Origin: a virus
Virus record (IMG/VR): IMGVR_UViG_3300020125_000256
Location: 1-51,796 of that record
Length of the DNA stretch: 51,796 bases
Strand: one strand, 5' to 3'
This document shows positions 38,546 through 45,546 of this stretch, one piece after another. Numbering within the stretch: position 1 is the first letter of the stretch; each line of letters starts with the position of its first letter. The notes under the pieces are model-generated. The model was not told where the DNA came from, did no database searches, and saw only the letters and a program-made list of their open reading frames with translations. The translations under genes and the position numbers were made by a program.

Positions 38546-39475
38546 CTACGAGTTCGGGAGCTGGGCACACCTGATCCAGTCCACCAGGAGTCGCAACGTC
38601 GTCCCGGTCGAGTTCATGACGGAGAATCCAGGAGACATGAACGCCGTCGGGAAGTTGGTGTTCACCAGATCGAGACTGGACAGGAATGTCGCTGCCGGCA
38701 GGCCATCCACAAAGACCTTGATAAGCGGACGTGCCAGCTGTCCGACCGTCTGATTGCCTGTCGCCGTCGTTACCAAGACTGGTGGAGCATTGGGATCAAA
38801 GCGGAAGCCAAGCTTGTGGAAGGCCCCGGCGGTGTTGACTGCCCCGGTGACGCTGTTCATGAGAGTAGTCAGGCCAGTCACTTGCACCGCAGCCTGGCCA
38901 GTCAGCTTGTAGCAGAAGGACCACTCGGTCGGCGTGCCCACAAGAGAGGAGAAGCCGATCATGTCCACATTGGCCAGTGCGTCAGCCGTCGTGATCGGGA
39001 TAGCTGCCTGGGGCAATCCCGTGCTACCGCTCAGGAAACCGCCAAAGAGGCCGACAAACACGTCCCCCAGTGTGGCGGCAATGGATGACTTGGCTACCCG
39101 TGCCTCGAACCAAAGCTGCTGATTGAGAGCGTTGGTTGAAGTCGTGACGAGGCGGAACGAGTTCATGCCGCCGCCAAATGTCACGGTCTCGTTGTCGGTG
39201 TCCGAGTTGATGCTGACGACCCCGCCTTCCACGTCGCCGCTCAACGCCGTGCCGCCCGTGTCGGCATAGACCGCCCAGCGGCCGAAGCTGCCGACGTTGG
39301 AGGCGACGTTCATGACCCCGGAATTGAAGTCGTCGAAGATGTACTGGCCGCCCGCCCCTTCGTTGGCCTGCTCCAAGAGGAGGGGAACATCGCAGTCAGC
39401 CCATATCGCCTGCGTCGGCCCGCGGTGCGTATCGGCGACCAAGTTGGCTTCGTAAACAACGCTTTTGACCGCCAT
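38546..39475 (-). CDS. jelly-roll virion protein (309 aa)
   Basis: The 309-residue protein has a concanavalin-like beta-sandwich: YIFDDFNSG opening, GTALSGDVEGGVVSINSDTD, QLWFEARVAKSSIAATLGDVFVG and KLGFRFDPNAPPVLV, with a closing PLIKVFVDGLPAATF. Such domains in late genes often form capsid decorations or fibre parts. It lies between the capsid accessory gene (39478) and small genes, so head decoration is my favoured reading. Confidence 0.6.
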   Translation of the reverse strand: MAVKSVVYEANLVADTHRGPTQAIWADCDVPLLLEQANEGAGGQYIFDDFNSGVMNVASNVGSFGRWAVYADTGGTALSGDVEGGVVSINSDTDNETVTFGGGMNSFRLVTTSTNALNQQLWFEARVAKSSIAATLGDVFVGLFGGFLSGSTGLPQAAIPITTADALANVDMIGFSSLVGTPTEWSFCYKLTGQAAVQVTGLTTLMNSVTGAVNTAGAFHKLGFRFDPNAPPVLVTTATGNQTVGQLARPLIKVFVDGLPAATFLSSLDLVNTNFPTAFMSPGFSVMNSTGTTLRLLVDWIRCAQLPNS

Positions 39476-39477
39476 TG

Positions 39478-39879
39478 TTAGGTTCCTTTTCTCTTGGCCG
39501 TTTTCTCGGGTTCGTCGTCAGGCTGAACTGTTTCCACATTGCGGCGATACACCCTCGCCGATACCCAACTCTTGGATACGTGGGCCCCTTCCCGGTCCTT
39601 GACGATCTTCTCGGGGTTCACCAAGACATCGGTGCCCAGAATCTTCTTGGCGTTGGCCCCCTTCTTGCCACCGTTCACAAACCGGCCAGTAACCTCGCCA
39701 AAGCGGCTGTACTGCTGCTCGATCGGTTCGTAAGTCTTGCCGTCGTTGGTGAAGCCGACCAGATGGGGGCAATAGCCGTACTCGTCGGCATCATCCTTGG
39801 TGCAGCCGAACGGACAATGAACGCGGATCTCCCCGAATACCGAGGCCCGGAGTTCCTGTGCTTCTTCGGATAACGGCAT
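39478..39879 (-). CDS. hypothetical protein with Cys/His cluster (133 aa)
   Basis: ATG 39879 (MPLSEEAQELRASVFGE) follows the capsid stop by two bases; a longer frame from 39924 lies inside the capsid gene. VHCPFGCTKDDADEYGYCPH contains a C-x3-C and C-x-H set suited to one zinc. The rest is charged, ending in an Asp/Glu/Lys-rich tail. Not recognised; conserved head-proximal position suggests a small virion or assembly protein. Confidence 0.6.
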   Translation of the reverse strand: MPLSEEAQELRASVFGEIRVHCPFGCTKDDADEYGYCPHLVGFTNDGKTYEPIEQQYSRFGEVTGRFVNGGKKGANAKKILGTDVLVNPEKIVKDREGAHVSKSWVSARVYRRNVETVQPDDEPEKTAKRKGT

Positions 39880-39881
39880 GG

Positions 39882-40925
39882 TTAACTCGGATACGTGGTT
39901 GCCGTGGAGCCAACCATGTGGCAACGGCGATTTTTGGAGACAAAATTATAGGTGCAGTCCACAAAGTGACTGCTGACCGTGTGCTGGCCGGGGGTGAACG
40001 GGATGGTCGTTTCCTTCATCCACCAGCCGCGGAGGATGTAGGTTTTGAACCAGCCCCAGTTGATTCCGTAGAAAGGTCCAGTTGTATCGCGTTCCAGCCA
40101 TGGTACCCACACCACGGGGACACGCCGGAACAAAACCCGGCCGTCCATACTTGCAATGTCCGGTCCGAGGTTTTCGTTCTGACTCTCCAGGGACTCTTCG
40201 AGAGGCTGGATGACGCTGTAATTGCTATAGAACCCATACTCATCCCCGGTATTAGGGGTCGGAATGCCCTCGACGGGCGGCATGAACTTCGTGAACGTCG
40301 CCGCCCGGCGGGCCGCCCTGATAAAGTCGTCGCGGCTGACCACCGTGTAGGGGAACGTGTAATTGGTCCAGTTGGGATACGTCGTCGATGAAACACCGGC
40401 GACGTTTGTGTAGCCGGTGAGGACGGTGCCGTTGAAGCCGGCGGTGGCGCCCTTGACGATCCAGTAGGGCAGACCCAGGGGAGTCTTGGGGTCCGAGGCC
40501 GGGGGAGCAGCCCAAAAGTTTGTTTCCATCAATTCGGCGAAGCTGATAAGCGACATGATGCGCTTCTGCTTCACATAATCGACGATGCGGGCAGGCTCGC
40601 GGTTCATGGCGATGACCTGGCCGATGAGCGAGTAGTTGGTGCCCGAGTTGCGCCAGACGGTATTGGCCTGGATCATGCCGTCCACGTCGTTGACGTTGTC
40701 CGACTCGCCCAGGCCCATGTTCTTGGCCGAGTTGGACTGGCCAACCAGCACGTCGAACTGGATGCCGGTACCCGATTCGAGAATCACGCGATTCTTGCGA
40801 AGCAGGTTGGACATGGCGACGTGGGTTTGCAGGTTGGACGAAATGTCCGTGAATTTCGGCTTGCCGAGGTCACGCAGGGTATCGGCAATCAGATCGCCGA
40901 TATTTTCCGCTTGGAATACGGGCAC
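39882..40925 (-). CDS. probable major capsid protein
   Basis: The 347-residue protein follows the scaffold gene and has the length and order expected for a capsid protein of a podovirus-type phage. An N-terminal helix (ENIGDLIADTLRDLGKPKF) is followed by TDISSNLQTHVAMSNLLRKN, a spine-helix-like segment (QKRIMSLISFAELMETNFWA), and a beta-rich C-terminal half (DGRVLFRRVPVVWVPWLERD; LRGWWMKETTIPF). I cannot match a named family, but no other gene in the block is a better candidate. ATG 40925 begins MPVFQAENIG. Confidence 0.75.
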   Translation of the reverse strand: MPVFQAENIGDLIADTLRDLGKPKFTDISSNLQTHVAMSNLLRKNRVILESGTGIQFDVLVGQSNSAKNMGLGESDNVNDVDGMIQANTVWRNSGTNYSLIGQVIAMNREPARIVDYVKQKRIMSLISFAELMETNFWAAPPASDPKTPLGLPYWIVKGATAGFNGTVLTGYTNVAGVSSTTYPNWTNYTFPYTVVSRDDFIRAARRAATFTKFMPPVEGIPTPNTGDEYGFYSNYSVIQPLEESLESQNENLGPDIASMDGRVLFRRVPVVWVPWLERDTTGPFYGINWGWFKTYILRGWWMKETTIPFTPGQHTVSSHFVDCTYNFVSKNRRCHMVGSTATTYPS

Positions 40926-40949
40926 GGTGGCTTACCTTCTACCTTGGCC

Positions 40950-41981
40950 TTAACCGAGAAAACCGTCCATTTCTTCACTGTCGGGCATCACTTCCGATGA
41001 CTCTTTCATGCGGGCCGTCAGGTTGCGAATCGCCTTGGCATCCCCCTTGGGCTCCTCGCCTTTTCGTTGCGTCGGCTTGGCTACCGTCCCATTGGCCCAC
41101 TGCTCGGGAGTGATCCGGGAGGGTGCGTCATTTGACGCACCCTGCTTGACGACTTCGCCGTAGGCTTCCTGGGTGTCGGGGTACATGAGCTCGACCGACT
41201 CGCGGATCTTGGCCTTGATCTGGGCCGGCGTCATGTTCTGGACATTGATCTGGGCATCACGGAGGACGGCCAGCCGGCGACGATACCCAGCCTGGTCTTT
41301 CTGCGATACGTCCCGGCCGGCCCCCTTGCCGAAAATCTTCTCGAACTTGTCGCCCATGGAGGAGAAGGCCCCGTCGATGATCGACTCCAGCCTCAACCCT
41401 TCCCGCTGCTGATCTCTTTGATCGCGTTCGGCCAGCTGTGCCTTGAGAGATTTGACTTCCTGGCTTTGCGAGCGAGCCAGTTTCTTCATGGCCGCCACCA
41501 GTTGAGGATCGTACTGGGCCTCGTCCAGCCCCAGGTCGATGTCGTCATCTTCGGTCTTGGGCGCCTCGACGGGGACATGCACCTTGTTCTGGTCGATGGC
41601 GTGCTGTTTGGAGAACTGGTCGGCGATAAGACGTTGATGATTTCTGTGCTGGGTGATGACTCGCCGCAGCGCTTGCGGGGACAACTCTTCTATGTCCTCC
41701 GGTCCATAGCCGAACTCCTCGGCCTGCTGCACGAGATAGGCTTCGTGCTTGGGGACCTTGGCGAATGTGCCGTCTGGATTGCGAGGGCGGTCTGTTTTGG
41801 CTTCGGGGTCTTCAATTACGCCATTTGGCGGAATTGGCTCTGGTTTTGGCTCTGGTTCTGGTGTTTTGGCTGTCTTTTCGGGTAGTTCGACGGCGAGATT
41901 GGTATCCCCGAGGTCGTAGGGATCGTTGGATGGGGGGGTGGCCGGAGTCTCTGGCGTCTGTGCCGCTACATTTTCTGCCAC
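40950..41981 (-). CDS. probable scaffolding protein (343 aa)
   Basis: The product is hydrophilic, with a Pro/Glu-rich N terminus (PEPEPKPEPIPP) and a long helical middle with coiled-coil heptads (QLVAAMKKLARSQSQEVKSL, LKAQLAERDQRDQQ). The C terminus is acidic. This is the standard composition of tailed-phage scaffolds that guide capsid assembly and are removed later. Two palindromes fall in the gene: a perfect one at 41125 and a partial one at 41817. Confidence 0.75.
   Translation of the reverse strand: MAENVAAQTPETPATPPSNDPYDLGDTNLAVELPEKTAKTPEPEPKPEPIPPNGVIEDPEAKTDRPRNPDGTFAKVPKHEAYLVQQAEEFGYGPEDIEELSPQALRRVITQHRNHQRLIADQFSKQHAIDQNKVHVPVEAPKTEDDDIDLGLDEAQYDPQLVAAMKKLARSQSQEVKSLKAQLAERDQRDQQREGLRLESIIDGAFSSMGDKFEKIFGKGAGRDVSQKDQAGYRRRLAVLRDAQINVQNMTPAQIKAKIRESVELMYPDTQEAYGEVVKQGASNDAPSRITPEQWANGTVAKPTQRKGEEPKGDAKAIRNLTARMKESSEVMPDSEEMDGFLG
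41125..41140. repeat. parS-like palindrome, perfect copy of the TGCGTCA form
   Basis: TGCGTCA-TT-TGACGCA, extended to a 22-base palindrome GGGTGCGTCA-TT-TGACGCACCC at 41122-41143, in the scaffold gene. Confidence 0.7.
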
Positions 41982-42057
41982 TGCATGATGCCAATCTCCT
42001 TGGCCGAGAAGACTATGTCAGCAAGACTACACGTGTTAGGTGACGTTGGCAAGCTAA

Positions 42058-42432
42058 TTATGTACTGACGACTAGATATTCCATCTGGCAGGCGGCAGTA
42101 TTGGCCAATGCCGTCGGCGTCTGGAAGTCGGCACCTGCCTTGAAAAAGGCGAACCCATTGACGGGATCAAGGCGAGCATTGTTTTGGCCGCCATCCGTGT
42201 AAAGGTCGATGTAATTGGTCGGGTCTTTGTTGAGGAAGATCACATATCCCGCTACTGGCACCGCCCCAAAATCAATACTGGCGGCGCTTGTGCCAGTTGG
42301 CACACTCACCTTTTGCCGGGTGATGATCTTGGTGGCCACACTCTTGATGAGGTTCACCACGTCGAGGACTTCTTCGGTCCCCTCCGCATCGGAATAGGCG
42401 AGGTTGGCGTTCAGTGTCAGTTCATTGGACAT
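42058..42432 (-). CDS. putative head/decoration protein (124 aa)
   Basis: A 124-residue beta-rich protein: MSNELTLNANLAYSDAEG, RQKVSVPTGTSAASIDFGAV, YVIFLNKDPTNYIDLYTDG and CQMEYLVVST. Few charges and no Cys pairs. It is preceded by GAAGGGG at normal spacing, and by the extended palindrome and an intrinsic terminator further upstream, so it may start a separate head transcript. No named family. Confidence 0.6.
   Translation of the reverse strand: MSNELTLNANLAYSDAEGTEEVLDVVNLIKSVATKIITRQKVSVPTGTSAASIDFGAVPVAGYVIFLNKDPTNYIDLYTDGGQNNARLDPVNGFAFFKAGADFQTPTALANTAACQMEYLVVST
42289..42304. repeat. parS-like palindrome, perfect copy
   Basis: TGTGCCA-GT-TGGCACA in the 42058-42432 gene, encoding VPTGT. 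Confidence 0.75.
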
Positions 42433-42446
42433 TGGCTTACCCCTTC

Positions 42447-42468
42447 AATTGTGCCATTTGGCACAATT
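42447..42468. repeat. longest parS-like palindrome, intergenic
   Basis: AATTGTGCCA-TT-TGGCACAATT, 10-base arms, between the terminator at 42477-42507 and the ATG at 42432. The core 42450-42465 matches the consensus perfectly. The only clearly non-coding copy, close to the likely capsid transcript start. Confidence 0.8.
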
Positions 42469-42476
42469 AACAAAGA

Positions 42477-42507
42477 GGCCCCTGGGTGCCGTACACACCC
42501 AGGGGCC
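42477..42507 (-). terminator. intrinsic terminator ahead of the head genes
   Basis: GGCCCCTGGGTG (42477-42488) pairs perfectly over 12 bp with CACCCAGGGGCC (42496-42507). On the minus strand it is followed by TCTTTGTTAATT. It would separate the 42556-43104 gene from the 42432 head gene. Confidence 0.7.
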
Positions 42508-42555
42508 GGGAGGGAAGAGAAGACATCACGTACCGCTAAAACAGAAACCCGCCCT

Positions 42556-43104
42556 TCACGCAGGCTGTACAACAAAGCCGGTCGGACCACCGGCAACTAC
42601 ATTGTACGCCACGTCGCCATTGAAAGGCCCGAAGCTGCCGTCATTGGCATTGACGGTGACAGCCACGGACCCGGCACCGGCCTTGACTCCCTGGGTCGAG
42701 AACGTCATGGGTCCGGTTGACGAGGCACTCAGGGTGCCCGAGGAGTCGGCCGTGACTGACGAGGTTGCAATGGCACTGCCGTCGATCAGTTCGCCGGCCG
42801 CGTTGGTGAGGAGGATGAGCCAGTTGCCCGGATTGTTGGGATCGTCGGTGATCGTAAATGGATTGTCCGGGTTGACAACATCACCCGCCTTGTACTTTCG
42901 GGTGGCCTTCTGGCCCTTCTTCGCCTTGGTTTTGAACTTGCCGGCCATGTTCGGTCCTTTCTGTTGAGGTTCCACTTGGAACCCAGTAATGGGATTAACT
43001 ACTTCTACGATAAGTTTGAGCTGGGCACAAATACATTCTGCCGCCGTGGCCTGTCTCTCGGCAGCGTCGGCAAGGCGTTCAAGATTCTGGAAGAGTGTGT
43101 GCAT
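42556..43104 (-). CDS. Ig-like virion protein with two possible in-frame starts (182 or 130 aa)
   Basis: ATG 43104 (MHTLFQNLERLADAAERQ) follows GGAGGGTGTAA and gives a helical first 50 residues with Cys45-type CICAQ. An internal ATG at 42948 (MAGKFKTKAKKGQKATRKY) has its own binding site AAAGGA and begins a basic stretch followed by an Ig-like beta domain (GTLSASSTGPMTFSTQGV; GSVAVTVNANDGSFGPFNG). The longer protein may be two fused parts, or the short one a separately translated product. Strict homologues are not recognised. Its start overlaps the cysteine peptidase stop. Confidence 0.6.
   Translation of the reverse strand: MHTLFQNLERLADAAERQATAAECICAQLKLIVEVVNPITGFQVEPQQKGPNMAGKFKTKAKKGQKATRKYKAGDVVNPDNPFTITDDPNNPGNWLILLTNAAGELIDGSAIATSSVTADSSGTLSASSTGPMTFSTQGVKAGAGSVAVTVNANDGSFGPFNGDVAYNVVAGGPTGFVVQPA
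42968..42983. repeat. parS-like palindrome of the TTCCA type
   Basis: GGTTCCA-CT-TGGAACC differs from the phage consensus but matches 13 of 16 bases of the bacterial parS core TGTTCCACGTGGAACA. It lies in the 42556-43104 gene. Confidence 0.4.
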
Positions 43105-43105
43105 G

Positions 43106-44134
43106 TTACTTACACCCTCCTTGGCCACGAGGAATGAAGCCGCAGATCTGGCTGATGATGGGCTGGAGAGCCGGCCCGAATACGCCAGGATTGGCACAGA
43201 CGTAGGCAATGCCTTGCCGCAGAATCATGAGCAGCAGGGACCAGGGAATAGCCTCGGGCGTGGCCATCAGGGCGGGTGCCGACGTGACGGGATAGGTGCC
43301 CCCCGGAACCGTGACATGCAAAAAAGGCAGGCCCGTGATATAGCCGGTTTGTGTCGGAATGACCACGACCTGATGAAGTGGTGTCGGGCCCGGAGCCGGC
43401 GGAACTGGCGTAATACCCGGCGTCGTCGGGTCTCTCAGCCACGCCTCGCCACAGGCAGCCATGAGCCAGGCGTGGTCCACCACCCCAATCGTACCCCAGG
43501 TGTAAAGCAAGTAGCCGTTGGCCGGGGCGTTGTTCGGCACCTGTACCCCTAAAGCTTGGAACAGGGCCGAGCAGGGACCATAGCCAGACAGGGCCACGCA
43601 ATGGTCCTGGGCCCCGCCATGTCCCCCGAAAGCATACCAGCCGTTGTGGTTGCCGGCGCCGGATGGCAAGGAACTGGACGAGATGCCTATTTTCACCGGT
43701 CCCTTGGAGATCGCATTTTGCAAGATGGACTCGTTGGAAAAATCGACGCCGGTGTAATGGCCATCGTTGTAGGTTGTGCCATCCTGATGGAAGCCGTCCG
43801 AGATCATGAGGTCCATGACCTGGGGCAGTTCGGCACCGTTCAGGAGGTCATACTTGCGGCAGAAGGCCATGAGGGTGGCGTCGGTGATCTTGGTCTCGGG
43901 CAGGCCATTCATGACGCTATAGGCGGCCTTGGCGAAGCATTCTTCGGCGGAGACGCAATCGCCGTACTGGTCATTGAGCCACGCTTCCAGAAATGGGGGA
44001 ATGACGATAACCTGGGGGGGTGTCACCCCAATGGCACGATAGGGACGTGCTGTGAGCAGTTTGTACCGGGGTGTTGGTTTAGCACCCGTTTTGAATTTCC
44101 TCGGCTCGACTGGTTCGACCGGTTCGTCGGGCAT
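43106..44134 (-). CDS. papain-like cysteine peptidase (342 aa)
   Basis: ATG 44134 (MPDEPVEP) follows AAAGGAGC. Residues 50-225 show a papain-type arrangement: Gln56 and Cys60 in LNDQYGDCVSAEE, His178 in GGAQDHCVALSGYG, and a following LLYTWGTIGVVDHAW like the papain NSWG segment, where the usual Asn is replaced by Tyr211. The C-terminal 110 residues are Pro/Gly linkers and hydrophobic stretches. No lysozyme or amidase was found elsewhere, so this is the best endolysin or maturation-protease candidate; it could also be an injected effector. Catalytic Cys and His are present. Confidence 0.7.
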   Translation of the reverse strand: MPDEPVEPVEPRKFKTGAKPTPRYKLLTARPYRAIGVTPPQVIVIPPFLEAWLNDQYGDCVSAEECFAKAAYSVMNGLPETKITDATLMAFCRKYDLLNGAELPQVMDLMISDGFHQDGTTYNDGHYTGVDFSNESILQNAISKGPVKIGISSSSLPSGAGNHNGWYAFGGHGGAQDHCVALSGYGPCSALFQALGVQVPNNAPANGYLLYTWGTIGVVDHAWLMAACGEAWLRDPTTPGITPVPPAPGPTPLHQVVVIPTQTGYITGLPFLHVTVPGGTYPVTSAPALMATPEAIPWSLLLMILRQGIAYVCANPGVFGPALQPIISQICGFIPRGQGGCK

Positions 44135-44162
44135 TGGATGCTCCTTTGAGAAGGTGGGGCCA

Positions 44163-44223
44163 TTGAGAGGTAATCTACCCCCGAGTGCCGCGGACACCCG
44201 GAGGCGGCCCATGCCCCTCTCAA
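44163..44223 (-). other. long hairpin between the helix gene and the cysteine peptidase
   Basis: TTGAGAGG (44163-44170) pairs perfectly with CCTCTCAA (44216-44223), enclosing CCGAGTG/CACCCGG (one wobble). It lies upstream of the peptidase start at 44134 on the minus strand and could insulate or regulate that gene. Confidence 0.5.
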
Positions 44224-44243
44224 AGGCATGGACGCATCAAGAA

Positions 44244-44369
44244 TCATTTGGCTTCAAGTGCCTTCAAGCGGCGGTCAACTTCCTCGAACGTATCGACAAT
44301 ATTGGCGAGGGACCGCTGTATCAATTCAACCGCGATTTCCAGGGCGGTTACTCGTTCTTCGATGGTCAT
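44244..44369 (-). CDS. short coiled-coil protein (41 aa)
   Basis: ATG 44369 encodes 41 residues with heptad hydrophobic spacing: IEERVTALEIAVELI and LANIVDTFEEVDRRLKALE. Its start overlaps the stop of the 65-residue gene (ATGA). A small trimeric or dimeric coiled coil of this type accompanies lysis or tail genes in other phages, but no identity can be given. Confidence 0.6.
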   Translation of the reverse strand: MTIEERVTALEIAVELIQRSLANIVDTFEEVDRRLKALEAK

Positions 44370-44563
44370 TGCAATGCCTCGCAGACGGCTTTACGGATAA
44401 CCTGCGTTTTGCTGAGGCCGATTTCACGAGTGCTGGCCATCAGGTCCTTGGCATCCTGGATTATCTTCGGGTCCGAGGCCAACAGAGACAGGCAGTCTTC
44501 CACACTCATGTCTTTCATGATGGACTGGTATTTGAGGTCGAACCAAGTGGGCTGTGCTGCCAC
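44366..44563 (-). CDS. hypothetical helical protein (65 aa)
   Basis: GTG 44563 starts a 65-residue protein (AAQPTWFDLKYQSIMKDM, SVEDCLSLLASDPKIIQDAK, GLSKTQVIRKAVCEALQ) whose C terminus is like a ribbon-helix-helix motif (STREIGLSKTQVIRKAV). A DNA-binding or anti-toxin-like role is possible. The upstream hairpin (44580-44606) may set its expression. Confidence 0.5.
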   Translation of the reverse strand: MAAQPTWFDLKYQSIMKDMSVEDCLSLLASDPKIIQDAKDLMASTREIGLSKTQVIRKAVCEALQ

Positions 44564-44579
44564 GAATCACCCCTTAAAT

Positions 44580-44606
44580 CCCCACCTGGAAACGATCCAG
44601 GTGGGG
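44580..44606 (-). terminator. hairpin after the secreted Cys-rich peptide gene
   Basis: CCCCACCTGG (44580-44589) pairs perfectly with CCAGGTGGGG (44597-44606), loop of seven, then ATTTAAG on the minus strand. A weak terminator or processing site between the 44707 and 44366 genes. Confidence 0.55.
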
Positions 44607-44706
44607 CTCCGAATGCGGAAACATTCTCTCCATAAAGGAGAAACTGAGGTAGAGAAAAGGCCACCCCACGGCTCCTAACGGACAAGATTGCTCGCACCCA
44701 ACTACG

Positions 44707-44943
44707 CTAGCAGCCACCCCTCAGACGGCCGCGGAAGATTCGGTGGAATATTCGCACACGTACTCGCGTCTCACCCGCCGCACAGGCCGTAACCTGGACC
44801 GCCGCCGCCGGGGCACAAGCCGCCTGCGGGGCGACCTGAACGGAAACGTTACACGCTCCTGACGAGCAACCACGACCACGGAAGATTTGGGCGTCCGCCG
44901 TGGAGGCGAGAAAAAGCAGTCCGAGAGAGAGAATCCATTTCAT
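44707..44943 (-). CDS. secreted Cys-rich peptide (78 aa)
   Basis: ATG 44943 follows AAAGGAGGTTCG. Residues 1-18 (MKWILSLGLLFLASTADA) are a classic signal peptide with an ADA cleavage site. The mature 60 residues are basic, with six cysteines (GCSSGAC, AAC, TAC, RGGC) and Val/Arg alternation at the end (RVRVRIFHRIFRGRLRGG). It is reminiscent of small exported proteins of environmental bacteria. It may be an envelope-active or antimicrobial peptide, a spanin-like factor, or a surface-exclusion protein; no family recognised. Confidence 0.65.
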   Translation of the reverse strand: MKWILSLGLLFLASTADAQIFRGRGCSSGACNVSVQVAPQAACAPAAAVQVTACAAGETRVRVRIFHRIFRGRLRGGC

Positions 44944-45152
44944 CGCGAACCTCCTTTAACAGGCCATGCCGAGACCACCCCGGCAAAGGGAACTTCATCT
45001 GGAACCAGCTCAAAGACGATTTCATCCCGAGCCACATGGCTGACCCGCACGACCTTGCCCATGAGTTCGGTAATGTCGAAGTCGGCCCCGAACTCGTCCG
45101 AGCAATCGAGAGGGGCACCAAGTACCGTCGTAATGTGGATGGTTGGCATCAT
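44940..45152 (-). CDS. hypothetical acidic protein (70 aa)
   Basis: The 70-residue product opens MMPTIHITTVLGAPLDCSDE, with strand-like patterning and high Asp/Glu content (ARDEIVFELVPDEVPFAG). Its start overlaps the 41-residue membrane gene and its end overlaps the secreted peptide gene by four bases, so all are coupled. No family recognised. Confidence 0.6.
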   Translation of the reverse strand: MMPTIHITTVLGAPLDCSDEFGADFDITELMGKVVRVSHVARDEIVFELVPDEVPFAGVVSAWPVKGGSR

Positions 45153-45274
45153 GCCCTCCTATGATTGCGTGTTTCAACCACTACTCGCCACCAGATAAAG
45201 AAGGCTGCCAGGCCAATGAGTGTAACGGGCCAGAACAGAATAAGCCAGAGCCATTCCCAGATGGTGGGCTTCAT
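45149..45274 (-). CDS. small membrane protein (41 aa)
   Basis: ATG 45274 overlaps the stop of the 57-residue gene (ATGA). Residues 6-28 (IWEWLWLILFWPVTLIGLAA) form one transmembrane helix followed by a basic cytoplasmic tail (WWRVVVETRNHRRA). A longer frame that begins at 45475 overlaps the 57-residue gene and is probably spurious. Member of the overlapping membrane-gene chain at 45.1-46.0 kb. Confidence 0.6.
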   Translation of the reverse strand: MKPTIWEWLWLILFWPVTLIGLAAFFIWWRVVVETRNHRRA

Positions 45275-45444
45275 CTGAGTACCACGATACCACTTCCAGA
45301 CAAGAATACGACCATGCCCAGAAATAGGCAGGCGAAGAAGGCCAGCCACGGCGAGTAGTTCGGGGCATTCGGCACCGCCCCGAGAAGGGACAATAACCAG
45401 AGAAACATGACCATGATGAAGCAGACAAGTAGGACAGTAAACAC
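45271..45444 (-). CDS. two-helix membrane protein (57 aa)
   Basis: GTG 45444 lies six bases after GAGGG and starts just after the stop of the 32-residue gene. It encodes two transmembrane helices (FTVLLVCFIMVMFLWLLSLL and WLAFFACLFLGMVVFLSGSG) joined by the short loop GAVPNAPNYSP, and ends in VLR. The size, two hydrophobic helices and very short tails are typical of class II phage holins. Confidence 0.6.
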   Translation of the reverse strand: MFTVLLVCFIMVMFLWLLSLLGAVPNAPNYSPWLAFFACLFLGMVVFLSGSGIVVLR

Positions 45445-45447
45445 TTT

Positions 45448-45546
45448 TCACCCTCTTTCCCTCGTTTCCAGCCACACCGCCAGGCCGGTCGCAAGACCGG
45501 AGGACCAGGCGAGCAGCAGTATGCCGAAGACCTCATATTCGTTCAT
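45448..45546 (-). CDS. tiny single-span membrane protein (32 aa)
   Basis: ATG 45546 overlaps the stop of the coiled-coil gene (ATGA). The 32 residues are an acidic start (MNEYEVFG), one transmembrane helix (ILLLAWSSGLATGLAVW) and a charged end (LETRERG). It has the shape of an outer spanin or antiholin fragment but has no lipobox Cys. Confidence 0.55.
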   Translation of the reverse strand: MNEYEVFGILLLAWSSGLATGLAVWLETRERG

